DNA from: Acidimicrobiales bacterium
GTDB taxonomy: Bacteria; Actinomycetota; Acidimicrobiia; Acidimicrobiales; RAAP-2
Direction: 5' to 3'
DNA length: 10,949 nt
Assembly: GCA_030044045.1 (NCBI GenBank)
Contig: JASHWO010000109.1
Coordinates: forward strand, 1 to 10,949
The translations under genes were made by a program, and so were the position numbers. The first letter of the stretch is position 1; the number at the start of each line of letters is the position of its first letter. Below, piece after piece: positions 1 to 7,163 of the stretch. A model generated the notes under the pieces. That model saw only the letters and a list, made by a program, of their open reading frames with translations. It searched no databases and had not been told where the DNA came from.

Positions 1-953
1 GCCTCGCTCCAGCTCACCGGGACCAGCTCGCCGTCCTTGCGCACCATGGGCTCGGTGATCCGGGTGCCACCCGTCTCGTCGCCGTTGACCGACTCGAAGA
101 CGAACCGCCCCTTGTCGCACAGCCAGCCCTGGTTCACCGGGTCGCTGTCGATCCCCAGCAGCCGGGTCAGCCGGTTGGCCGACGACTGCACCGCCACCCG
201 GCAGCCCAGCGAGCACGTGGTGCAGGTCGACTCCACCTGCTCCAGGTCCCACGGCCGGGCGGTGAACCGGTACGGCGTGGCCGTGAGGGCGCCCACCGGG
301 CAGATCTGGACGGTGTTGCCGCTGAAGTAGGAGGAGAACGGCTGGTCCGGGAAGGTGGCCACCTCCACCCGCTCGCCCCGGCCGGCGAAGTCGATCTGGG
401 CCTCGCCGGCCACCTCCTCGGCGAAGCGGGTGCAGCGGGCGCACTGGATGCAGCGCTCCCGGTCCAGCAGCACCAGGTCGGAGATGGCGATGGGCTTCTC
501 GAAGTGGCGCTTCTCCTCCACGAACCGGCTCTCGCCCGGGCCGTAGGCCAGGGTCTGGTCCTGCAGCGGGCACTCGCCGCCCTTGTCGCAGACCGGGCAG
601 TCCAGGGGATGGTTGACCAGGAGGAGCTCGAGCACCCCGTCCTGGGCCTTCTTCACCTTGTCGGAGGTGGTCACCACCTCCATGCCCTCGCCGGCGGTCA
701 CGAAGCAGGCCGGCTGGAGGGTGGCGCCCCGGGGGCCGCTGACCTCGACCAGGCACATCCGGCACATGCCGACCGGCGCCATGCGCGGGTGGTAGCAGAA
801 GCGGGGGATGTAGGTGCCGGCCCGCTCGGCCGCGCTGATCAGCAGCTCGCCCGGGCGGGCGGTCACCGGGCGGCCGTCGAGGGTGAAGGAGACGCCGGGC
901 CCGGTCATAGGGGCCCCGGCTTCAGGGGGCCCAGCCAGAGGGGCCTCAGCCAT
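1..953 (-). CDS. nuoG: NADH-quinone oxidoreductase subunit G, N-terminal part (3' end beyond window)
   Basis: This is the iron-sulfur subunit of the complex I peripheral arm, which carries electrons from NuoF/NuoE towards NuoB. About 317 residues are in the window and the C-terminal molybdopterin-like part is outside. Numbering from the Met at base 908: a [2Fe-2S] ferredoxin domain with C38, C49, C52, C68; the N5 motif H100-C104-C107-C113; the N4 motif C153-C156-C159 with C203; then CxxCxxxC-x27-C (C229, C232, C236, C264), which is the N7 cluster motif. Two in-frame ATGs compete. The one at 953 overlaps the nuoF stop by 8 bases (ATGGCTGA), has AAGGAAGG 11 bases upstream, and gives a leader of about 20 residues. 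The one at 908 has no clear ribosome site and lies in the loop of a possible hairpin (894-920). I chose 953. Function is certain; the start is moderately sure. Confidence 0.96.
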   Translation of the reverse strand, partial: MAEAPLAGPPEAGAPMTGPGVSFTLDGRPVTARPGELLISAAERAGTYIPRFCYHPRMAPVGMCRMCLVEVSGPRGATLQPACFVTAGEGMEVVTTSDKVKKAQDGVLELLLVNHPLDCPVCDKGGECPLQDQTLAYGPGESRFVEEKRHFEKPIAISDLVLLDRERCIQCARCTRFAEEVAGEAQIDFAGRGERVEVATFPDQPFSSYFSGNTVQICPVGALTATPYRFTARPWDLEQVESTCTTCSLGCRVAVQSSANRLTRLLGIDSDPVNQGWLCDKGRFVFESVNGDETGGTRITEPMVRKDGELVPVSWSE

Positions 954-958
954 AGGGG
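899..958 (-). repeat. Four 15-bp degenerate tandem repeats across the nuoF/nuoG junction
   Basis: Read on the minus strand from 958, four consecutive 15-base units all begin with CCCCT: CCCCTATGGCTGAGG, CCCCTCTGGCTGGGC, CCCCTGAAGCCGGGG and CCCCTATGACCGGGC. Unit 1 contains both the nuoF stop (948-946) and the ATG at 953; unit 4 contains the ATG at 908. The period is five codons, so the nuoG frame is kept and the leader reads as Pro/Ala/Gly-rich five-residue steps. The flanking sequence does not continue the pattern. Confidence 0.8.
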
Positions 959-2250
959 CACCCGCCTTCCTTCACGTGCAGCAGGAACTCGTCCCGGAAC
1001 ATCTCGATGGCCGAGTGGATCGAGGACGGGATCGACGGCCCCAGCACGCAGATGGTGGTCTGCTGGGGCGGCCACTGCAGCCCAGGCGAGATATTGTCGC
1101 TCACGTCCAGCAGCAGGTCGAGGTCCTCCTCGCGCCCGCCGCCTCGCTCGATGCGGTGCAGCACCCGCTCCAGCCAACCCGAGCCCTCCCGGCAGGGCGT
1201 GCACTGGCCGCAGGACTCCCGGGCGAAGAACTTGGTGATGCGCCAGGCCGCCCGCACCATGCAGGTGGAGGAGTCCATCACGGTGATGGCCCCTGAGCCC
1301 AGCATGGACCCGGCCTCCCCCACCTCGTCCTGGCCGAGGGGCAGGTCGAGCCGGTCCGGGCCGAACCAGGGGGCGGACACGCCGCCGGGGATGATGGCCT
1401 TGACGGCGCGGCCGCCGGGCACGCCGCCGCCGTACACCGGGGCGTAGATCAGGTCGCGGAAGGTGGTCTTGACCATCTCTACCTCGTAGGTGCCCGGGCG
1501 CTGCACGTGGCCGGAGAGGGCGAACAGCCGGGTGCCGGCCGACCGACCGCCACCCAGGGCGGCGAAGGCCGCCCCCCCGTGGAGGACGATCCACGGGAGG
1601 TTGGACATGGTCTCGACGTTGTTGACCACGGTGGGCTGGCCGTAGAGGCCGATGGCGGCGGGGAAGAAGGGGGGCTTGATACGGGGGAACCCGCGCTTGC
1701 CCTCCAGCGACTCCAGCAGCGCCGTCTCCTCGCCGCAGATGTAGGCGCCGGCGCCGGGGTGGACCACCAGGTCCACCGAGAACCCGGAGCCGAAGATGTC
1801 GGCACCGGCCGCCCCGTGGGCGTAGGCCTCGTTCAGGGCCTGCTGCACCCGCTCCAGGCCCAGGGCGAACTCGCCCCGCAGGTAGATGAAGGCCTGGCTC
1901 ACCTGCAGGGCGTAGGCAGCGATCAGCACCCCCTCGACCAGTTGGTGGGGGTCGCGCTCGACCAACAGGTGGTCCTTGAAGGTGGCCGGCTCGCTCTCGT
2001 CCCCGTTGACCACCAGGTAGGTGACCGGGTCCTTGCGCAGCATCGACCACTTCCGGCCGGCGGGGAAGCCGGCGCCGCCGCGCCCCAGGAGGCTCGCCGC
2101 GTCGACTTCGGCGGCCACCGCCTCGGGCGTCATGGTAAGCGCCTTCCGCAGACCCTCGTACCCGCCGGTGGCCAGGTACCGAGCAAGGGTGTACGAGTCC
2201 TCGTGGTCCAGGCGCGAGGTGACGATGCGGGGGGCCTCGGTCACGGCCAT
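946..2250 (-). CDS. nuoF: NADH-quinone oxidoreductase subunit F (NADH/FMN-binding)
   Basis: This subunit oxidises NADH with FMN and passes electrons to cluster N3. The 434 residues are a normal length. Visible in order: the glycine-rich FMN loop GRGGAGFPAGRKW (residues 56-68); the nucleotide-site segment GDESEPATFKDH (83-94), where families usually read DEGEPGTFKDR; YICGEETALLESLEGKR (170-186) followed by PRIKPPF; an SLBB-like middle region; and the C-terminal [4Fe-4S] ligands C347, C350, C353 and C401. The start is the ATG at 2250, which shares one base with the nuoE stop (TGATG). An open frame runs further upstream to 2448, but those 66 residues are antisense-like Pro/Arg/Gly sequence inside nuoE and are not part of the family. 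The TGA overlaps the nuoG start. Confidence 0.98.
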   Translation of the reverse strand: MAVTEAPRIVTSRLDHEDSYTLARYLATGGYEGLRKALTMTPEAVAAEVDAASLLGRGGAGFPAGRKWSMLRKDPVTYLVVNGDESEPATFKDHLLVERDPHQLVEGVLIAAYALQVSQAFIYLRGEFALGLERVQQALNEAYAHGAAGADIFGSGFSVDLVVHPGAGAYICGEETALLESLEGKRGFPRIKPPFFPAAIGLYGQPTVVNNVETMSNLPWIVLHGGAAFAALGGGRSAGTRLFALSGHVQRPGTYEVEMVKTTFRDLIYAPVYGGGVPGGRAVKAIIPGGVSAPWFGPDRLDLPLGQDEVGEAGSMLGSGAITVMDSSTCMVRAAWRITKFFARESCGQCTPCREGSGWLERVLHRIERGGGREEDLDLLLDVSDNISPGLQWPPQQTTICVLGPSIPSSIHSAIEMFRDEFLLHVKEGGCPYG

Positions 2251-2825
2251 CAGCCGGCACCCCCACGGCGGGCCTGGAGCCCCACCGACCGGCGCACCCG
2301 CACCAGGGTCCCGTGCGGGGGGATGGTGTCGGCCAGCCTGCCGGCCCGCAGGTCGTCCACCAGCCGGTCGAAGGACTCGGGGGTGTGGCCGCCCACGTAG
2401 CGGTGGTTCACCTGCACGCAGGGCACCCGGTCGCAACCAGCCAGGCACTCGGCCTCCTCCAGCGTCACCGTGCCGTCGGCGGTGGTGCCGCCGGCCCGCA
2501 CCCCCAGGCGTTCCTCGGCGTGCTCGAGCAGCTCGAGCGCCCCGCCCAGCAGGCAGGCGATGTTGGTGCAGACCGAGATCACGTGGGTGCCCACCGGCTC
2601 GGTGTGCAGCATGTCGTAGAAGGTGGCCGTGCCCCGCACCTCGGCCGGGGTCACGCCCACCAGCTCGGCGATCTCCACCATGGCCTCGGGCCGGAGCCAG
2701 CCGTCCTGTTCCTGGGCCAGGTGGCAGAGGGGGACGAGGGCCGACCGGCGCTCGGGGTAGAGGGCCACCAGCTCCTCGGCCCGGGCCCGGACGTCGGGAC
2801 GCAGGTGGGGCGCGGGCTCGCTCAT
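2250..2825 (-). CDS. nuoE: NADH-quinone oxidoreductase subunit E (24 kDa, [2Fe-2S])
   Basis: This is the thioredoxin-like [2Fe-2S] subunit that pairs with NuoF and carries cluster N1a. At 191 residues it has an N-terminal helical bundle (about 10-65, containing LCHLAQEQDGWL and a VRGTATFYDML segment) followed by the ferredoxin fold. Cluster ligands are in the expected spacing: C86-x4-C91 (CTNIAC) and C127-x3-C131 (ECLAGC). The last 20 or so residues are a basic, Gly-rich tail that looks variable. The ATG at 2825 shares one base with the nuoD stop (TGATG), so translation is probably coupled. Confidence 0.97.
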   Translation of the reverse strand: MSEPAPHLRPDVRARAEELVALYPERRSALVPLCHLAQEQDGWLRPEAMVEIAELVGVTPAEVRGTATFYDMLHTEPVGTHVISVCTNIACLLGGALELLEHAEERLGVRAGGTTADGTVTLEEAECLAGCDRVPCVQVNHRYVGGHTPESFDRLVDDLRAGRLADTIPPHGTLVRVRRSVGLQARRGGAG

Positions 2826-4189
2826 CAGCGGTCCACCTCCCCCATCACCGGGTCGACCGACGAGATGACGGCCACCGCGTCGGCGATGAGGCCGCCGCGC
2901 AGCAGCACCGGCACGGTCTGCAGGTTCACGAAGCTCGGCCCCCGGATGTGCATGCGGTACGGCTTGGACGTGCCGTCGGACACCAGGTAGCAGCCGAGCT
3001 CGCCCCGGGGCGACTCGATGGCCACGTACACCTCGCCCTCGGGCACCCGGAACCCCTCGGTGAACACCTTGAAGTGGTGGATGAGGGCCTCCATCGACTC
3101 GTCGATGCGAGCCCGGGGCGGCGGGGTGACCTTGCGGTCCTGCACCCGGTAGTCGCCCAGCGGCATCCGCTCGGCGATCTGGCGGACGAGGCGGACGGAC
3201 TCCCGGATCTCGTTGAGCCGGATGGAGTAGCGGTCGAAGTTGTCGCCGTAGGTGCCCACGATGACGTCGAAGTCGAGCTGGTCGTAGGCGAGGTAGGGCA
3301 TGGCCCGGCGCAGGTCCCAGGGCACCCCGGTGGAGCGCAGGATGGGCCCGGTGGTCGAAAGGGCCAGGGCCTGCTCGGCGGTCAGGCTCCCCACCCCCTC
3401 AGTGCGCTCCCGGAAGATGGGCTGGCCGGTCAGCAGCTCGTCGTACTCGTAGGTGCGCTGGAGGACGGTCTCGCAGATCACCTCGACGTCGTCCTCCCAG
3501 CCGTCGGGGAGGTCGGCGGCCACCCCGCCGGGGCGGATGTAGTTGTGGTTCATCCGCAACCCGGTGGTCTTCTCGAAGAAGGTGAGGACCATCTCCCGCT
3601 CGCGGAAGCCGTAGATCATCATCGAGGTGGATCCCAGGTCCATCCCGTTGGTGGCCATCCACATGAGGTGCGAGGAGATCCGCTGCAGCTCGGCCATGAG
3701 CATGCGGATCCACACCGCCCGGGGCGGTAGCGCCACGTCCAGCAGGGCTTCGGTGGCCAGCGAGAACACCAGCTCGTTGCTGAGCGGGGAGAGGTAGTCC
3801 ATGCGGGTGACGTTGGTCGCCCCCTGCACGTAGGTGAGCTCCTCGCCGGTCTTCTCCATGCCAGTGTGGAGGTAGCCCACGATCGGCTTGGTGCGCAGCA
3901 CCGTCTCGCCGTCCAGCTCCAGCATGAGCCGGAGCACCCCGTGGGTCGACGGGTGCTGGGGGCCCATGTTGACGATCATGGTCTCGTCGTCGCGGCGCTC
4001 GACGTCGATGTCCCCCGGGTCGAGCACCGGGCCCTCGGGCAGGCGCAGCACGGCGCCGACCTCACGCCGGAGCTGGTCGGCCCCGGTGGCCGAACGGAGC
4101 GCCAGCTCCTGGGTCCCCTCGGCCGTCTCGGCCACCCGGGCCGCCGTGCGCACCCCGCCGCCGCCTCCCCCGTGCTGCTCGTCGCTCAT
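2825..4189 (-). CDS. nuoD: NADH-quinone oxidoreductase subunit D (49 kDa)
   Basis: This subunit forms much of the quinone-binding chamber of complex I with NuoB. It is 454 residues long. The first 70 are a family-variable, Gly-rich and charged extension (GGGGGG at 7-12), common in actinobacterial NuoD. The conserved body begins at MIVNMGPQHPSTHGVLRL. H83 and Y132 (in RMDYLSP) fall 49 residues apart, as do the quinone-contacting His and Tyr known from Thermus and Yarrowia complex I (H95 and Y144 in Yarrowia). The canonical C-terminus DPVMGEVDR is intact, so the gene is complete. The ATG at 4189 overlaps the nuoC stop as ATGA. A longer open frame continues upstream to 4828 but is a shadow of nuoC. 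Confidence 0.98.
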   Translation of the reverse strand: MSDEQHGGGGGGVRTAARVAETAEGTQELALRSATGADQLRREVGAVLRLPEGPVLDPGDIDVERRDDETMIVNMGPQHPSTHGVLRLMLELDGETVLRTKPIVGYLHTGMEKTGEELTYVQGATNVTRMDYLSPLSNELVFSLATEALLDVALPPRAVWIRMLMAELQRISSHLMWMATNGMDLGSTSMMIYGFREREMVLTFFEKTTGLRMNHNYIRPGGVAADLPDGWEDDVEVICETVLQRTYEYDELLTGQPIFRERTEGVGSLTAEQALALSTTGPILRSTGVPWDLRRAMPYLAYDQLDFDVIVGTYGDNFDRYSIRLNEIRESVRLVRQIAERMPLGDYRVQDRKVTPPPRARIDESMEALIHHFKVFTEGFRVPEGEVYVAIESPRGELGCYLVSDGTSKPYRMHIRGPSFVNLQTVPVLLRGGLIADAVAVISSVDPVMGEVDR

Positions 4190-4683
4190 CGGGGCCCCGG
4201 GGCGTCCTTGAACTGCACCGGCACCCGGCCCACCCCGTAGTCCTTTCGCAAGGGGTGGCCCTCCCAGTCGTCGGGCATGAGGATGCGGGTCAGGTCGGGG
4301 TGGCCGGCGAAGGCGATGCCCATCAGGTCGTAGACCTCGCGCTCCATGGCCTCGGTCCCGGGGTAGAGGTCGAACAGCGAGTCCACCACCGGGTCCTGCT
4401 CGGGCACCTGCACCCGCACCCGCACCCGGCGCTTGGCCGAGAGGGAGAGCAGGTTGACCACCACCTCGAACCGCTCGGGGACCACGCCCTCCGGCAGATC
4501 CCGGCCGGGGTGGGTGAGGAAGTCCACGCCGCACACGTCGACGCACATCTCGAAGCCGGCCTGGCGGTAGGCGGCCACCAGCTCGTGGTAGCGCCGGCGG
4601 GGCGGGAAGGCCACCTCGTCGGTGTGACGCCCGGCAGCCCGCGGCACGTCGGGCAGCAGCGCGGCCCCATCCAGCACACTCAT
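4186..4683 (-). CDS. nuoC: NADH-quinone oxidoreductase subunit C (30 kDa)
   Basis: NuoC is a structural subunit of the peripheral arm that packs against NuoD. At 165 residues it has the family core: a [15 protein letters not shown] strand region, then [27 protein letters not shown] and the near-invariant GHPLRKDY signature towards the C-terminus. It is a separate gene here, not fused to nuoD as in some proteobacteria. The ATG at 4683 overlaps the nuoB TGA by four bases (ATGA), and its own TGA overlaps the nuoD ATG in the same way. The open frame extends upstream to 5187, but that part is antisense-style sequence within nuoB, so I rejected the longer start. Confidence 0.97.
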   Translation of the reverse strand: MSVLDGAALLPDVPRAAGRHTDEVAFPPRRRYHELVAAYRQAGFEMCVDVCGVDFLTHPGRDLPEGVVPERFEVVVNLLSLSAKRRVRVRVQVPEQDPVVDSLFDLYPGTEAMEREVYDLMGIAFAGHPDLTRILMPDDWEGHPLRKDYGVGRVPVQFKDAPGPR

Positions 4684-5246
4684 CGCGGCGTGGCCACCCG
4701 GACGGCGTCGGGCACCTCGGGCACGAACCCGGTGGTGCGCTCGGACGTGGCGGCCACGGCGGCGGCCCGGGCCGGCCGGCGGGTGATGGCGCCGGTGCGG
4801 ATCTTCTCGTGCAGGGTGAGGATGGCATGCAGCAGCGTCTCGGGGGACGGCGGGCAGCCGGGGGCGTAGACGTCCACCGGGACGATCTGGTCGACCCCCT
4901 GGACGATGGCGTAATTGTTGAACATGCCGCCGGTGGAGGCGCACACGCCCATGGAGATCACCCACTTGGGCTCCATCATCTGGTCGTAGACCTGGCGCAG
5001 CACCGGCGCCATCTTCTGCGAGACCCGGCCCGCCACGATCATGAGGTCGGCCTGGCGGGGGGAGGCCCGGAATACCTCCATGCCCAGCCGGCTGATGTCG
5101 TAGTCGGCGGCGCCCACCGACATCATCTCGATGGCGCAGCAGGCCAGGCCGAAGGTGGCCGGCCACACGCTGTTCCGGCGGGCCCACTTGACGAGGTCCT
5201 CGATCCGGCCGGTGAGGAAGTTGTGCTGGAGGTCTTCCAGGCCCAC
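4680..5246 (-). CDS. nuoB: NADH-quinone oxidoreductase subunit B (20 kDa, cluster N2)
   Basis: NuoB carries the terminal [4Fe-4S] cluster N2, which donates electrons to menaquinone at the NuoB/NuoD interface. At 188 residues it shows all four ligands: the adjacent pair C36-C37 in [13 protein letters not shown]102 in SMGVCAS, and C131 in [10 protein letters not shown]. The first 150 residues are conserved; the last 35 or so are an Ala/Arg-rich variable tail. The start is a GTG at 5246, chosen because GGGAGG (5259-5254) sits seven bases upstream and because [10 protein letters not shown] is typical for actinobacterial NuoB. There are 13 bases between the nuoA stop and this GTG, the only non-overlapping junction in the operon segment. 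Confidence 0.98.
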   Translation of the reverse strand: MGLEDLQHNFLTGRIEDLVKWARRNSVWPATFGLACCAIEMMSVGAADYDISRLGMEVFRASPRQADLMIVAGRVSQKMAPVLRQVYDQMMEPKWVISMGVCASTGGMFNNYAIVQGVDQIVPVDVYAPGCPPSPETLLHAILTLHEKIRTGAITRRPARAAAVAATSERTTGFVPEVPDAVRVATPR

Positions 5247-5259
5247 GCCCCGGCCTCCC

Positions 5260-5736
5260 CTACGCCGCCCGGCCCGGCGACTCCGGCTCCGGCTCGGGCT
5301 GCGGCTCCGGCCGCGCGGTGATCCGGGTGATGGTGGACTCCGACGTGCGGGACGGCATGGCCCGCTGGAGCCGCCGGACGGGGCCCCACCGCAGCGCGCC
5401 GTTGCTGACCAGGTAGAGGAAGGCCACGAAGACCACCACGGCGAAAACCAGTACCTCGACCAGGCCGAACCCCCCGAGCTGCCGGAAGTCGACGGCCCAG
5501 GGGTAGAGGAACACCACCTCGATGTCGAAGATGATGAAGATCATGGCCACCAGGTAGAAGCGGACCGGGAAGCGCTGCGGGGGCTCGCGGTCGGGCACGA
5601 TCCCGCACTCGTAGGGGGCGTTCTTGGACGCGGTGGGCTTCTTCCGCGGCGCCAGCAGCGCCGAGGCCACCAGCGAGGCGCCCACGAAGACCGCGCCCAG
5701 CACGACGAGGAGGAAGATCGGAAGGTACTGGTCCAC
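5260..5736 (-). CDS. nuoA: NADH-quinone oxidoreductase subunit A (membrane)
   Basis: NuoA is a small membrane subunit near the quinone-entry end of complex I. The 158 residues include three predicted membrane helices: about 5-28, 60-82 and 90-112. The conserved loop [13 protein letters not shown] (36-48) and helix-2 motif [22 protein letters not shown] (59-80) identify it. The C-terminal tail of about 40 residues is longer than in most actinobacterial NuoA proteins and ends in a Pro-Glu repeat. The GTG at 5736 is forced: an in-frame TAG lies at 5751-5749 and no other start codon stands between. There is no good ribosome site, so a leaderless or nearly leaderless transcript is possible. It is the first gene of the operon. 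Confidence 0.97.
   Translation of the reverse strand: MDQYLPIFLLVVLGAVFVGASLVASALLAPRKKPTASKNAPYECGIVPDREPPQRFPVRFYLVAMIFIIFDIEVVFLYPWAVDFRQLGGFGLVEVLVFAVVVFVAFLYLVSNGALRWGPVRRLQRAMPSRTSESTITRITARPEPQPEPEPESPGRAA
5281..5310 (-). repeat. nuoA: Pro-Glu coding repeat in the NuoA tail
   Basis: Codons 143-152 of nuoA read [10 protein letters not shown], built from five near-identical six-base units of the type CCGGAG. This is a short in-frame simple repeat in the tail that follows the last membrane helix. It probably arose by slippage and has no known role. Confidence 0.75.
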
Positions 5737-5745
5737 TGCCGCGCC

Positions 5746-5751
5746 GTTCTA
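5746..5751 (-). promoter_or_regulatory. Possible -10 element for the nuo operon
   Basis: TAGAAC lies nine bases upstream of the nuoA GTG on the minus strand. It differs from the TAGAAT form of the -10 consensus only at the last base. I see no convincing -35. If used, transcription would begin at or within a few bases of the GTG. Its TAG also happens to be the in-frame stop that fixes the nuoA start. This is weak evidence. Confidence 0.25.
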
Positions 5752-5846
5752 CCACGGCACCCTTTCCCCAGGCACATTCGCCGCGAGGCCCCGCCGGGGG
5801 ACACCGCCGACGGGCTCGCCGGGGACTCGGTGACCGGCCGGCGACG

Positions 5847-5852
5847 TACCAT
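5847..5852 (+). promoter_or_regulatory. Possible -10 element giving a leaderless reductase mRNA
   Basis: TACCAT matches the actinobacterial TAnnnT -10 pattern and ends six bases before the ATG at 5859, so transcription would begin at or next to the A of the ATG. The run GGGGG touching the ATG is too close to act as a ribosome site, which also points to leaderless translation. No clear -35 at the right distance was found. Confidence 0.4.
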
Positions 5853-5858
5853 CGGGGG

Positions 5859-7163
5859 ATGTCCGACGACCACGTCCACGACGTGCTGGTGGTGGGAGGA
5901 GGCCCCGGCGGCTCGGCCTGCGCCTACTGGCTGGCCGACGCCGGGTGGGACGTGGCGGTGGTGGAGAAGAAGCGCTTCCCCCGGGCCAAGACCTGCGGCG
6001 ACGGGCTCACCCCCCGGGCCGTGCGCCAGCTCGCCGACATGGGCCTGGAGGGGGCGCTGGCCGGATCCCACCGCTACACGGGGCTCCGGGCGCACGGCTT
6101 CGGGCAGGTGGTGGAGCTGCCCTGGCCCGAGCACCCCGCCTTCCCCTCCTACGGGTACACCATCACCCGCCACGATCTCGACGGCCTGGTGGCCGAACGG
6201 GCGGCCAAGGCCGGGGCCACGATCTGGCAGGGCACCGAGGCGGTGCGGCCCCTGGTCGCCGATGACGGCACGCCGGAGACGGCCGGCGGTGCAGCGGGCG
6301 GCCGCCCCCTTCCGTACTGCCTCGGCGCGGCGGCCCTCGACCGCGGCGCCGGCGAGACCCGGGAGATCCGGGCCCGCTACGTGGTGGTGGCCGACGGGTC
6401 CAACTCCCGGTTCGGCCGGGCCCTGGGCATCACCCGCCAGCGGGAGCACCCGCTGGGCATGGCCCTGCGGGGCTACTACCGCTCGTCCCGCCACGACGAC
6501 CCCTACATCGAGTCCCACCTCGACATCCGCGACGCCGACGGGAACGTGGTGCCCGGCTACGGCTGGATCTTCCCTTTGGGAGACGGCCGGGTGAACGTGG
6601 GGGTGGGCCTGCTCTCCACCGACCGCCGGTGGAAGGGGGTCAACACCACCCGGCTGATGGACGCCTTCGTGGCCTACGCCCCGGCGAGCTGGGGGCTCTC
6701 CCTGGAGGCCGCCTGCGGGCCGGCCACCGGCGGCAAGCTGCCCATGGGCCTGGCCGTCGGCCCCCACGCCGGGCCGAACGTGGTGGTGGTGGGCGACGCC
6801 GGCGGCTCGATCAACCCCTTCAACGGGGAGGGGATCGCCTACGCCTACGAGACCGGACGGATGGCCGCCGCCCACGTGGGCGAGGCCCTGGCCGGCGGGG
6901 GCCCGGCGGCGCTGCTGGCCTACGAGGACCGCCTGGCCGCCGCCTACGGCTCCTACTACCGGGTGGCCCGGGCCTTCGTCCGCCTGATCAGCGACCCGCG
7001 AGTGATGCGGGCCTGCGTCGGCGGTGGCCTCCGTTCGGATCTGCTGATGAGCCAGCTCCTGCGCATCATGGCCAACCTCATGCGGCCCGACGTCCAGGGC
7101 CCGGCCGAGGTCGCCTTCCGGGCCATGGAGGCGGTCGCCCGCCTGGTCGACGCCAACCACTAA
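5859..7163 (+). CDS. FAD-dependent geranylgeranyl reductase family protein, likely menaquinone isoprenoid reductase (MenJ-like)
   Basis: The 434 residues form a flavoprotein of the geranylgeranyl reductase family, which saturates double bonds in isoprenoid chains. Seen in order: the dinucleotide-binding motif GGGPGG (13-18) with the E36-K37-K38 end of strand 2; KTCGDGLTPRA (44-54), the family's conserved cysteine loop; ADGSNS (178-183); the family motif YGWIFP-x8-GVG (234-250); and the second FAD motif VGDAGGSINPFNGEGIAYA (311-329). In actinobacteria, MenJ (Rv0561c) of this family reduces the menaquinone side chain. Placement divergent from nuoA, whose complex uses menaquinone, supports that role, but a lipid or carotenoid substrate cannot be excluded. 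An insert rich in Gly/Ala around 136-165 looks variable. The TAA overlaps the stop of a convergent gene. Confidence 0.9.
   Translation: MSDDHVHDVLVVGGGPGGSACAYWLADAGWDVAVVEKKRFPRAKTCGDGLTPRAVRQLADMGLEGALAGSHRYTGLRAHGFGQVVELPWPEHPAFPSYGYTITRHDLDGLVAERAAKAGATIWQGTEAVRPLVADDGTPETAGGAAGGRPLPYCLGAAALDRGAGETREIRARYVVVADGSNSRFGRALGITRQREHPLGMALRGYYRSSRHDDPYIESHLDIRDADGNVVPGYGWIFPLGDGRVNVGVGLLSTDRRWKGVNTTRLMDAFVAYAPASWGLSLEAACGPATGGKLPMGLAVGPHAGPNVVVVGDAGGSINPFNGEGIAYAYETGRMAAAHVGEALAGGGPAALLAYEDRLAAAYGSYYRVARAFVRLISDPRVMRACVGGGLRSDLLMSQLLRIMANLMRPDVQGPAEVAFRAMEAVARLVDANH

Noticed and set aside
905..2266. A 453-codon minus-strand frame overlapping all of nuoF.
   Set aside because: It is the alternative frame of nuoF; NuoF in its own frame has all cofactor motifs. 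It does show a repeated PLWL pattern, which reflects the 15-bp DNA repeats.
2021..3730. A 569-codon open frame on the plus strand across nuoE and nuoD.
   Set aside because: It is antisense to two clearly recognised complex I genes and has shadow-type composition (Arg/Pro/Gly/His) with no motif.
4189..4201. Palindromic CGGGGCCCCG beside the nuoD start.
   Set aside because: A 10-bp G/C-only palindrome is ordinary at this base composition and lies in the nuoC coding end.
5131..6594. A 487-codon plus-strand frame across nuoB, nuoA and the reductase.
   Set aside because: It crosses genes on both strands and the divergent promoter region and has only shadow-like composition.
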